Assembly: GCF_963678635.1 (NCBI RefSeq)
Contig: NC_087066.1
Span: 2,787,633 to 2,851,632 of the forward strand
Length of the DNA stretch: 64,000 bases
Direction: 5' to 3'
DNA from: Symsagittifera roscoffensis
Lineage: Eukaryota > Xenacoelomorpha > Acoela > Convolutidae
Positions 41,334-51,615 of this stretch are shown piece after piece. Under the pieces are notes generated by a model. The model had not been told where the DNA came from. It did no database searches and saw only the letters and a program-made list of their open reading frames with translations. Numbering within the stretch: the first letter of the stretch is position 1; each line of letters starts with the position of its first letter. The translations under genes and the position numbers were made by a program.

Positions 41334-44243
41334 CTACTTCCACGCTTTTTTCAGGGCATAATAGGACGATAGCTTCTTAGTGATGAGCGATCCTATGAAA
41401 AGCGCCGAACATACTGCTCCTATGATCCAGAACTCGAAATCTGCACTGAGCACGTCGAACATTTCAGATGGAAACACTTGTGTGAAGAATATGTCCAGGC
41501 CATAATTGAATAGCAATACGGTCGATTCCAGACCTCCTGGAAAGGCGACGCTGCCTCTGATCAAAGCTATGCTCTGGTTGTAGTTGATGTTCATTTCCAG
41601 GGGCAGTGAGATGACTGGATGGTATGGGATCATTCCCTCCTCTCTAGCTGCGGCCTTTGAGGTCAAGCTCCTCCTGGGGTCCAGAAGATGTTTGGGAATA
41701 GGAACCAGCGCTCCACTGGCTGTGCCAAGAATGACTTGCTTATTGGTTAGACCCTTCTCCGAATATGTAGTAGCTAGTGATTTAACAAATGCTGGGTAGA
41801 TATAACTCTGGCGCAAAACTAAGGGAGCCGATGAATTAGCGAAAGAGGAAAAGTGGGTCGAATTCCTTTCCGAGTCTTTGCCAGACTCGTACAGCTCGAT
41901 TACCGTCAGCTCTGTTCTTCGACTTTTGTCGTTCCAAACACTGAACACGACCCAGTTCTCCGAGTGAACCACATGAATGTCCGACACTCGTCGCATTGTA
42001 GTCGCGAAAACAGTTTCACCTGAGACCGAATCGATGAGACTAAACTCGAACTGGAACTTGGCGTCGTTTCCTGATTGCGCTGAATCTCCAACCTCTTTTT
42101 GTTTCGGACTCAGGACTACAAATACCAAGTTCGGGTTCAAATACTTAAACAGAACTGTTTGGTCACTTTGCACTTTTCCCGGAGAGTCCACTAACTCTCC
42201 CTCTCTCATGCTATAAATTCCATATACTTCATGATCTATCCCCAGACTGTGCGACCACAATTCCTTCCCGGTTCCCACTTTGTCAAATTGCACACCAGCG
42301 ATTCGTTCATTTGAAGCAGTTAGGACGACAAATAATGCTTTTGAAAAAATACGATCGAATCGATTCACATTTGCAGGTGTGTCTGGATAAAGCTTCAAGC
42401 TACGATCTTCCATCAAAAAGGCAAATGATTTCAAGTTGTCATCAGTAACAACTTCTGGGATTGAAATAACTTGGAGGGCTTTATACCCCGTATCAAGAGA
42501 ACTTTCTATAACCTGCCCAGATAGTGGGTTGAAATAAATGATGGCTACATTTCCAGACACTTTATTCTGTCCAACAAGAACAGCTTTCGGTTCAAATTTG
42601 TAGTTATCTGTACCTCGTTGAACGAAAAGAAAAGATCCGACTTGTCCCGAAATTGATTTTTTGAATGTCATATCTCTAAACCACAAAGACCACATAATTT
42701 TTCCAGAGGCGCTCAAAATTCCAGAAAGTTTTCCATTTCCAGATAAAACGATTAGCATTTTGTTCACGTTGAAACTGTCTCTAACAAGCTCATCCTTGTC
42801 GGCAGCACATTCTTTGAACAACTGCTGGTTGGCAATTTGATCATACGTTTTCATTGCGAAACCTACAAACTGCGAAATATGCGAGGAAAATCTCCTGTAA
42901 AACATTTCGAAAAGAGTAGTTTTAGCTCGCGTTGCAAATTCGAAGTCAGCTTCTAAAGTTATCATTGCCTCACTCAAGTTGAGGTCACACATCTCAACAT
43001 CTATAACTTGCGATAAGCTTTCGTCCTTGGTCCACAGAATACTATTTTGCCCATTCGATGATATTCCAATCATAAATGTTTTTTGATCTTCGGCGGTTAT
43101 AAAAACTTTATCTGGCCTTCCGCTAGACTTCCCTGTAGCTGCAGCCACTAGTAGAGGGTTGCCATGCTTTTCGTGGATCCTAACTTTCAATGCATTCGAA
43201 AACATTTCTGTTTTAGCTTCGCAATTTATAGCAGTCACGGTCAGCGAATCTTTCTCGGAATGTAGAAAAGCAAACAAAGCACCATTTGTTGCATAAGGAA
43301 CTGATAACTCATTGTAGGAAACAAAGTTTTCAAAGTGTTTTATTGTTTCCGTTTTAGTTTCACTTAATTCGACCAACGTTGTTGCTGTCGATTCTTTGAA
43401 GTGAACGAGGAACAAATCCCCGAATACAGATTCAACGCTCGATATCTTGAATCCCAGTTTTGAAGAGACAAAATTGGTTGATTTCTTTCCACTTAGTCCG
43501 TCTAACTTTAAAAATTTTAACGAATCATCGGCCAAACACACAATAAAATCGCCTTCAACGTTACAACTATCTTGTGAAAATTCAAAATTTCTGCGTATAT
43601 CTTCTAATTTGTCACCTCCAGCAAGCTCGAAGCTCATAACACTAACACCACTGTTGTACAAAGAAACAACATCCACGGTTTTCTCAGCTTCGTTGACTCT
43701 TATTTTCCTGCTAACAAAATCGTCACTATCAACCGAGAGTGGATAAGTCCAGCTGGAAGTCTCATCGAAAGATATCGCTCGCATGCTTGTCTTCGAAACA
43801 ACCATTACATTGCCAGGCTGTTTACGTGAAACCGCGGTGTCAGTTATTGTTTCCAATGCCCCAGTTTCTGGCACCAATGATAATTCTTGTCGCATATTCC
43901 CCGTCAAGCAATCAAACACACGATAAAGTTGCCTCTTTTCATGTAAGGTCGCTATATTCGAGTTTCCGTCGAAGAGAAATATTTTCGAAATATCCCCATC
44001 TTGTTCTTCAAACACCTTCCTCCAGATAATTGAGCCATCCTGAGAATTGGCCAGGGCTAACGCAACTTCTGATGCAAAAATTAATTGTGATTTGCCATTA
44101 ACATTCAAAAATCTGCTCCACTTGATCGGACCCAAATGCTGAATCAGCCAATCAAATTTACCAACTTGATCTTCAAAAAGAGCGGCAGCACTCAAGCAAC
44201 TTAAAAGAACGGCTAATAACTGCAGCAAAAAATCCCGCTGCAT
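41334..44243 (-). CDS. EMC1: ER membrane protein complex subunit 1
   Basis: A 969-residue protein in one exon, close to the family length of about 990. It starts at ATG 44243 with a signal peptide (MQRDFLLQLLAVLLSCLSAA), followed by FEDQVGKFDW, a conserved N-terminal motif of EMC1. The long lumenal part is a beta-propeller with PQQ-like blades (for example SQDGSIIWRKVF); the DUF1620 region follows, and the single transmembrane helix lies near the C-terminus (FWIIGAVCSALFIGSLI) before a short basic cytosolic tail ending KKAWK. EMC1 is the large lumenal scaffold of the EMC, which inserts tail-anchored and multipass proteins in the ER. A frame extension upstream starts at TTG and crosses a possible acceptor (TTGCTTTCAG) and is not used here. 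Lack of introns is unusual for an animal EMC1. Confidence 0.96.
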   Translation of the reverse strand: MQRDFLLQLLAVLLSCLSAAALFEDQVGKFDWLIQHLGPIKWSRFLNVNGKSQLIFASEVALALANSQDGSIIWRKVFEEQDGDISKIFLFDGNSNIATLHEKRQLYRVFDCLTGNMRQELSLVPETGALETITDTAVSRKQPGNVMVVSKTSMRAISFDETSSWTYPLSVDSDDFVSRKIRVNEAEKTVDVVSLYNSGVSVMSFELAGGDKLEDIRRNFEFSQDSCNVEGDFIVCLADDSLKFLKLDGLSGKKSTNFVSSKLGFKISSVESVFGDLFLVHFKESTATTLVELSETKTETIKHFENFVSYNELSVPYATNGALFAFLHSEKDSLTVTAINCEAKTEMFSNALKVRIHEKHGNPLLVAAATGKSSGRPDKVFITAEDQKTFMIGISSNGQNSILWTKDESLSQVIDVEMCDLNLSEAMITLEADFEFATRAKTTLFEMFYRRFSSHISQFVGFAMKTYDQIANQQLFKECAADKDELVRDSFNVNKMLIVLSGNGKLSGILSASGKIMWSLWFRDMTFKKSISGQVGSFLFVQRGTDNYKFEPKAVLVGQNKVSGNVAIIYFNPLSGQVIESSLDTGYKALQVISIPEVVTDDNLKSFAFLMEDRSLKLYPDTPANVNRFDRIFSKALFVVLTASNERIAGVQFDKVGTGKELWSHSLGIDHEVYGIYSMREGELVDSPGKVQSDQTVLFKYLNPNLVFVVLSPKQKEVGDSAQSGNDAKFQFEFSLIDSVSGETVFATTMRRVSDIHVVHSENWVVFSVWNDKSRRTELTVIELYESGKDSERNSTHFSSFANSSAPLVLRQSYIYPAFVKSLATTYSEKGLTNKQVILGTASGALVPIPKHLLDPRRSLTSKAAAREEGMIPYHPVISLPLEMNINYNQSIALIRGSVAFPGGLESTVLLFNYGLDIFFTQVFPSEMFDVLSADFEFWIIGAVCSALFIGSLITKKLSSYYALKKAWK

Positions 44244-44320
44244 CTTTTCAATGCCACCTGAAAGCAAAACTATACAATTCCGTTATTGGGTTCTTAATGC
44301 TAGAGGGAAATGATAACGCA

Positions 44321-44358
44321 CCGAGGCGAAGTGGAGCTTCGCACCGCTTGCGATACAA
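44321..44358 (-). repeat. Repeat head hairpin upstream of EMC1
   Basis: CGAGGCGAAGTGGAGCTTCG then CACCGCTTGCGATACAA, the family head, about 80 bases upstream of the EMC1 start codon. No tail found before the LINE fragment at 44647. Confidence 0.7.
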
Positions 44359-44646
44359 AACAAATATAAGAAGTAAATAAAATCAAATATGTTAAGAAAA
44401 TGTGCCAGTCGGTCATCTTCGGAAGTTTGACCTTGATTTTCGGGGGAAACTAAAACTTTGAAAAATTTGAATCGACCATGTCATGCTAAAGTTTATCGCG
44501 GCAACTGAAATGAGAAGTCAATTTGAAGAAGAAAGAGTAAATTAAACATCCAATAAATGGACAAATGTGTAATAAAATAATAACCGCGTGTATATTGTAT
44601 AAATAAAAAGCACGTGCAAAAAAGGTGGAGAAATTGATAAGTTGTT

Positions 44647-45768
44647 TTACGCTTGTCGTGTCGCCTTCAATAACTTCTCCACAGTGTTAGAGCATTCTGT
44701 GAAGCCATGACATGTGTCTAAATGTCTGAAATCAATATTATTGTTACAATATCTGCAAATACAGTCCAGTTGGGACTCAAAACACCTTTCGACTAAGCAA
44801 ATAAGATGATGGGCCTCATTTGCATAATATTGAGCAATAATTCTTCTTTTTAAGGGGCTCGCGCGATCTATTCTTAGGAAGTCGTCTCCAAGAATATGAT
44901 GCAAGAGGGATGTGTTCCTGGTGTAAACGCTAAGTCCACACCATTTTTTCCAGAAGATTCCTTGGATTTGTTTGACATGGGAGTCTATTTGAGCGGAAAA
45001 CACGCCATGATCGATTGTTTGGATTCCATACATCGCCGCCGGATACACTATTGATTCGAATAGTCTTTTGGCCGACGTAAAATTAATTTTTGAGAACGGT
45101 AATTTCTGTTGGAGCGCAAACGTTGACCTTATAGCTGATCTGACCAAGTGTTTTAGGTGGGTTGTGATGGTAAGGGACGGTGATAAGTTGTAGCCAAGAT
45201 AGCAAAATGAGTTTGTAAACCCGATTTCTTCGTATCCGTAGAAAACTTTGTCTGACTTTTTCAGAGGTCCACCTTTTCTGAATTTCATCATATTGGTTTT
45301 CTGGACATTGACAGTGAGCTTGTTAATTCTGCAGTACTCGTGGAGGTCATTCAGCGATCTTTTAACATCTAGAAGGAAAGGACTGGCTATGATTAGATCA
45401 TCTGCATATAAAATGATCAAGCATTGATTGGAATCGATAAAATCCGGGAGATCAGCTATAAATAACGAAAAAAGCAAAGGTGAGAGCTTATCGCCTTGGG
45501 TCACGCCAATTAATTGGGGAATTTTGTTTGAAAGATTACAGCCGTCGGCAACCTGTTGAAAATTCTTTGAGCATATTTCACCTAGCGCGTGGATAATTTC
45601 ACCATGCAGGCCAAGTCGGATGAGCTTTTGAATCAGGGTATTGCGGTCAACCGTATCAAACGCTTTCTTGAAATCCACAAAACAGACATAGTATTGTGCA
45701 TATGTGGGTTGAGAAGTCAATTTAATCAGAAGATCCGAATCATATGTAACATTCGCCCGGAAGTACAT
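44647..45768 (-). pseudogene. 5'-truncated LINE reverse transcriptase
   Basis: 373 codons open without interruption. Reverse transcriptase motifs in order: FVDFKKAFDTVD, GVTQGDKLSPLLFS, ILYADDLII and a C-terminal CRYCNNNIDFRHLDTC zinc-knuckle-like segment after the thumb region. The endonuclease and the first RT blocks are missing, so this is a 5'-truncated insertion, as is usual for LINE copies. It is a different lineage from the plus-strand LINE (YADDL against YADDT, with a Cys-rich tail). The long open frame suggests a fairly recent arrival. It sits some 400 bases upstream of EMC1 on the same strand. Confidence 0.9.
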
Positions 45769-47476
45769 ATCGACGGGAAAAAAGCTAGGTTCTAAAACGA
45801 ATGGCTAGCGTCTAAACAAAACTCTACATGCTTTTCACCGTCTCTGCCAAAGCCAGTTCTTTTGGTAGTTTTCATAACATCGGGTCGACAAAGAACGTTA
45901 CTGCTTCTGGCTTCGGTCAAAACACTCAAATTAACTTAATTATATGCAAGAATAGTGAGCTCATGGCTGGGTGTCAGTATCCCCAGACCACGAGGTCACT
46001 CCTAAAAATTGGGCTACTACTATCTATTAGATTACTATTGTTTTTGTTCAATAGATAAAAATCATCATCTCCATCGAAGTTGGATTAACCCTTTCCCTCA
46101 CTCCTAGCTTCTCATTATCTGAAAATGAATCGGGATGTTATTTAGATTCAAATTAGGGCTGTTATTTAGAAGCTAAAAGTTAATATATAACAGTTTGAGT
46201 CTTGGTCCCGGGACCCCTACGGATTCTGGAGTCCCGGGAAATAGCACTCTATTTCTTTCCGGAAGGCTGGACACGTCGTCCCAACAACCTTCCTCGTTTG
46301 TGTGAATTACTCGGTAGCGAATGTAGCGGCACAATCCTTACAACTCGTTTCTGACAACTTCCAGTTATAACTTCTATATGTCGTTATTTTTGCGTAGTTG
46401 TTTTCATCGCAACTATTGTTGTTCTGTTTTCTTCTGTTTTCTTGTTCAAATTGGCCTTTTCAGCATTTCTCAGAAATGTGACGTCACAATTTGAATTTTT
46501 TAAAAACTAACGACCGTCCTTTTTACCTTCACGATTTGTCTTCGTTTAAATAACGCCGCTAATCTGTTAAGACCATCAATCTTCCAGGTTAACCGTTCTT
46601 TTTCTGGTCAATAAAAATTCGAATGCGAAACTGCATTTTCGTACATCCTATTCGAATGTCACATACTCCCCGGACAGCCCGGTCAATGTCCTTATTGAGT
46701 CTCGCAATTTTCATCAAAATGGTACAGTGCCATCGAACAGAATTTATAAAAGGCACGAAATCACTTTTGTTCACCTCATATTAACTCACTGAAGAATATA
46801 AATGGCATCATAACACACTATTATAGCCTTTCAAATTCTTTCACTAACCTGCACTTTCGAGGATATGGCTTACGATAGAACATTTTATCAGACTTCCAAT
46901 GCCAATGCCCTGATTTAAAACTTTTTCTCTTAGGGCAGTCCTGCCAACCAACAAGCTAAAATTATCCTACTATGCTTTTTCCCTTCGGAACTTTAGTTGT
47001 TATTGGTCCTAAAAATTAAAATTAAGGAACACTGTGGTTAGAAGGAACAATGAAATAATCTCCCTCTTCAAGAGATCAACCAAGCCTTTCATGTCACCAC
47101 AAAGTGATCAGTCGTCTTAGTTGATTAAAAACAATCACGCAGGCTGGATTATTTTTTTATACTCTTCACTCAAGCCTTTCTAAATAAATAGTAAGTGTCT
47201 CTAAATCCACTAACTAAAATTAAATTGCAAATTTATAAATGCAAAAAATACTTTAATCTTCAAAACTCAAATAAATGTTTTCTTTTCAGTTTCAATTGCA
47301 TTTTGGCTGCTTTGTTTCTCATTTAAGTTTTTTGCCACAAATAAAACATTTCTCAGTTTTAACATCTGCTCTTTCGTCGCTTCTTTGTTTCCTCCTTTAT
47401 TCATCGTTTGGAAGTTCTGAAACTTCTAAAGTACTCTAATTGTCTTTCTTTTTGCATCTTGTTTTTCGACCATTTG
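45769..47476. other. Non-coding stretch between LINE fragment and retroelement
   Basis: No gene recognised. It has a compact palindrome GGTCCCGGGACC at 46204-46215 with a second TCCCGGGA 25 bases on. It should contain the 3' end of the minus-strand polyprotein element, but I found no sequence here matching the 58.3-59.2 kb spacer that would identify a paired LTR. Confidence 0.45.
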
Positions 47477-48964
47477 TCAATGTTTCATCTCCTCTTCCTG
47501 CGACATTGACTCTGCACTTTCAGTATCTGTGTCTTGCAACACGTCGGTAGCTATTCTGACGCTGTTGGAAGCAGTCTTCCGACACTTCTGCTCTTCCACT
47601 CTTTGTTGACAACAAGGTAGAGGATCAACGTTAGAATCTCTGTTTCGGCAGAAGCTGTTGTGGAGGCACAACGTCACCTTTCTTTCCAAGTCTTCCTTCA
47701 AAATCTCTTCCTTCTCCCTTCCATCACATTCAGTTGTCCCAGAAGTTCTCTTCACCGCGGTCGTTACTGTATTCCGATGAGTTACAAAAGCTCGCTTAAA
47801 AGCTCCTGCTCCAATGTCCAGCTGATACGCACTGTACACTCTGCTGTGCTTCGACATATGCTTCTTGGCATATTCGTAAAATCATGCAGTCATGTTGACT
47901 CTGAACCATGGCATCAGTTGTCTTCTGGTCCATATTTTTCTCACTTCCATCGGAATGTTCAAGATCTTGCACATTGTCTCAAAAAGATCTAAATCTTTTA
48001 GACAACCCAAATCCTGTAATTGTTCTCTTGTCGGCGCCTCCTGTCTATTGTTCTCTTTTGCATGAGCTACCAGCCATCGTATCGCCATCATAATTCCTAC
48101 TATCACTATCGTTATGGGCTGTGATGAATCTGGCAAGCCCATGGAGAGCAGCTCTCTACAGTCCCAGATCAACACCAGGTTACTACGCCCGGGGTACCAC
48201 CATGTTTGTAGCAAGCAATGGCAGGGGAACTCATCATGTGTTGACATGATGCACCTCCAGTTACGTTTTTCCAAAGCTTTTAGTAGTGGTTCCACTTCCA
48301 TCATCACTCGGTGGACTTCATCATTCTCCTCTACTGTATTGTAATCCGTGACTGTTGATCCTTTCTGCTTTTTTCTCTCAAAGTCACTGAAGTTCCCACT
48401 AGCGTATCCCATGAATTTCTTTCCCAGTATCGATTCTAATTCTTCTTTGGTTCTCTCCGGAACTGCTGGGAACATTTTGCGCAGTAACTCTGACATTCTC
48501 GCTAGTCTTACGCATTTTGGCACTGAGAAGGCTTGATCCACGATCGTTCTCGTACTTTTCACATCCACCGCTAAGAAATGCACTAGGTATCTGCTCTTGC
48601 ACATTGGAGCTAATGTCGATCCCACCAAATATCGCGCTCCCGATGGTCTGCAATAAATTTCACTGTGCCGGATGTTCATTTCCGCCTCGATCGCTTCCCG
48701 CCACTTTCCTATATACTTTGGTTTAGTCTGCAAAACTCCTGGAAACACTTCTACACTGATGGCCGTGACCATCTCATGCTTTTGTTCTAGATTCAATAGT
48801 GACTCTAAAGAACCAAACATGCTGTAGAACCCTATAGCAGTCACCAGATTCAACTCGGTTCCCCCATGGCAATCTGCAATCAGTTCCGATTTCGTTCTCG
48901 CCTTCATCACAATGTTTCCAAACAATATCATCAATTGTTTGTGTTGTTTCTCCAGGGTCTTCAC
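47477..48964 (-). pseudogene. Polyprotein C-terminal segment
   Basis: A 360-codon open frame (47882-48964) and a following 126-codon frame (47477-47857). The first is globular with a Cys- and Trp-containing core (RNWRCIMSTHDEFPCHC); the second has a CLHNSFCRN and LPCCQQR cluster and an acidic end. No resemblance that I can name. The end at 47477 may be the end of the original protein. Confidence 0.6.
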
Positions 48965-49033
48965 GCAATCCAGACCTCCAAGGATGTGACCTTCCAGTCC
49001 ACAGACTTCTGCCAGACAGCTACAAGTTTTGAC

Positions 49034-49582
49034 CTAGTCCTCTGATCCCCAGCCAGGCAACTCTACTTTGTCTTCTCCGTTGCTCTTAGAGGCTGTCAAC
49101 ATCAGATTATAGATGATGTTCAGGTCAAGCAAGTTACAGTCTGATTTCAGTTCCCTCTGCACGTCTTGTGTCGCACATAACATCGAATCAGCCTTGGGAC
49201 TAGGACACCATGATGGTTTCATCAGTTCCCATATCACCATTAAGCTCGTTCTCAGCAGTTCGTCCGAGAATCCCAATCCAAACTCCACTCGTGTGTCAGA
49301 TTTTGGCACTGAAGGTGCAGTCAACTTTTCCTCCAAGACTAGTCCCAGCTTGGTCTGCTGATTAGCAGCGCTTCTTATCGTTGCAATTTTTGACGTCCAG
49401 AATCTTAACAAGACTGCTTGCTCGTAATCAAATAAGCAATCGCGTATGTCTTCATTTAGGAAAGGGTTGTACGCCATCCCTATCATTCCAGATAAGTAAC
49501 TGTAAGATTTCTTCCTGATCGGTCCACAGTATTCACTGGATTTCGGCAGTGCTCTCATAGATTCCTTAGTGAACCTCAGCAC
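49034..49582 (-). pseudogene. Polyprotein segment after the captured pol piece
   Basis: 182 codons that resume the polyprotein with ESMRALPKSSEYCGPIRKKS, also found upstream of the insertion at 51585-52031. Downstream it continues into new sequence ending PGWGSED at a TAG. No domain recognised. Confidence 0.65.
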
Positions 49583-49689
49583 CTTATTTCGTCTATTTTC
49601 TTCATTGGTTCTAGTTCCACGGGTTCTTTCATATTTACTCGCATTGGTTTGCTCTGGTGTATGTCTAAAAGTGCTAGCAAAAGTTCTCT

Positions 49690-51615
49690 TCTCTTACAAT
49701 CCACAATTCTGTCCCTTTTCAGATATAACCTTCCCTCTTTCTGCATAAAGTACTGTCTCAGAATACGGTAACTGTCTTCCTCCAGGTCGCCTTTGTCCGG
49801 AGCTCCTTTTTCGATCCACATTTTCAGGTTGCTCGACATGCGGTCATTTCTCTGCGCTCTTAGTAGGTCCGAGAGTCTGTACCTTGCCTTCAAGTACCTC
49901 TTCATGACCCTCATCTGACTATTCAGCTCATTGGGCTGATGCGTTTCTTCTTCCATCTTAACGCCCAAAATCTTCGCCAACGGCTGTGTTTTTTGTTTGA
50001 ATGGTTGAAGAAAGATCAGTCCTAACTACCACTTTTTGTGGCAACAAACTTATCGAACGTTTCGATACCGCTATTGTTTCCAGATCATCTGCTGCGTTGT
50101 CAAAGACTCTTTCACCTGGTATCAGGCAGCGATCACTTTCAGGGTCTTGATATACCTCCCTGTCCAGATCTCTTGCTCAATTCTTCACTAGTAGTGTGTG
50201 GATCGCTAGCTCTGACAGTTCCGATTCTGAGCTCGAGTTCCTGTCTGAGTAGGTGTCAGTTCCTGGATTCCGGGAATTGTCTTCTATTGAAGAGTCTGCG
50301 ATGGCGCATGTTCCCTCCTCTGGATCAGTTCTGTGCGTTCTGTTCATCCATCTGAACTCCCGGGACAAAATTTTATCCTCCAGGTCCTGTTCCTCATCAG
50401 GAACTTTCTCTTCTAGATCAGACTCCCCGGACAAACTTTCTTGTCCCGGGTTTTGATCCTGAACTCGCCTTCTCTCTTCGCCGTTCGTCTCCCCGGACAA
50501 ATTTCCTTGCTCCAGGCTTCGATTAACTTCCTCACCTTCCTTCTGCTGTCTTCAAAGATAACGGTTTTCTTTTGTGTGTCGTTTCCTGTTCTTTCCGTTT
50601 GTATGAAGTACTTGTTTATTTTTCTTGGGGTATTGAGGATACTAATTGCTGAACTATTGTCCTACAATCCCTCTCATTTTTTTGTGTTCTCGTCTTGACG
50701 GCGTGATCTTCACCTTCTCGCTGACTGTCAGTGATGCCATAGCTGCTGCCCATCATTCCGTATGTCTCCATTTAGGAAAGGGTTGTACGCCATCCCTATC
50801 ATTCCCGATACGTAACTGTATGATTTCTTCCTGATCGATCCACAGTATTCACTGGATTTCGGCAGTGCTCTCATGCCGAAAGCATGAGAGCATGAGAGCA
50901 CTGCTGTCCGGGGAGCACTGCCTTCTCAGACTCCCCGGACAAACTTTCTTGTCCCGGGTTTTGATCCTGAACTCGCCTTCTCTCTTCACCGTTCGTCTCC
51001 CCGGATCTGAACTCCCTGTCCAGATCTCTTGCTCGATTCTTCACTAGTAGTGTGTGGATCGCTAGCTCTGACAGTTCCGATTCTGAGCTCGAGTTCCTGT
51101 CTGAGTAGGTGTCAGTTCCTGGATTCCGGGAATTTTCTTCTATTGAAGAGTCTGTGATGGCGCATGTTCCCTCCTCTGGATCAGTTCTGTGCGTTCTGTT
51201 CATCCATCTGAGCTCCCGGGACAAAATTTTATCCTCCAGGTCCTGTTCCTCATCAGGAATTTTCTCTTCTAGATCAGACTCCCCGGACAAACTTTCTTGT
51301 CCCGGGTTTTGATCCTGAACTCGCCTTCTCTCTTCACCGTTCGTCTCCCCGGACAAATTTCCTTGCTCCAGGCTTCGATTAACTTCCTCACCTTCCTTCT
51401 GCTGGTCTTCAAAGATAACGGTTTTCTTTTGTGTGTCGTTTCCTGTTCTTTCCGTTTGTATGAAGTACTTGTTTATTTTTCTTGGGGTATTGAGGATACT
51501 AATTGCTGAACTATTGTCCTACAATCCCTCTCATTTTTTTGTGTTCTCGTCTTGACGGCGTGATCTTCACCTTCTCGCTGACTGTCAGTGATGCCATAGC
51601 TGCTGCCCATCATTC
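49690..51615 (-). repeat. Captured and duplicated pol-linker segment inside the polyprotein
   Basis: 49690-50750 matches 60985-62043, the linker of the neighbouring pol (shared words LRQYFMQKEGRLYLKRDRI and SGESDLEEK). It is followed by a second, partial copy at about 50930-51600; the offset is 857 bases. Between them lies a partial copy of polyprotein sequence (50755-50873) and a hairpin junction (50865-50910). On both outer sides the polyprotein segment with LDIHQSKPMRVNMKEPVELE is present, at 49450-49688 and 51624-51890. The entry joint at about 51605 falls in a GGGCAG shared by both partners. Confidence 0.75.

Noticed and set aside
45828-46058. Plus-strand small gene upstream of the LINE fragment
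   Set aside because: 76 codons, no homology recognised, no splice or promoter context.
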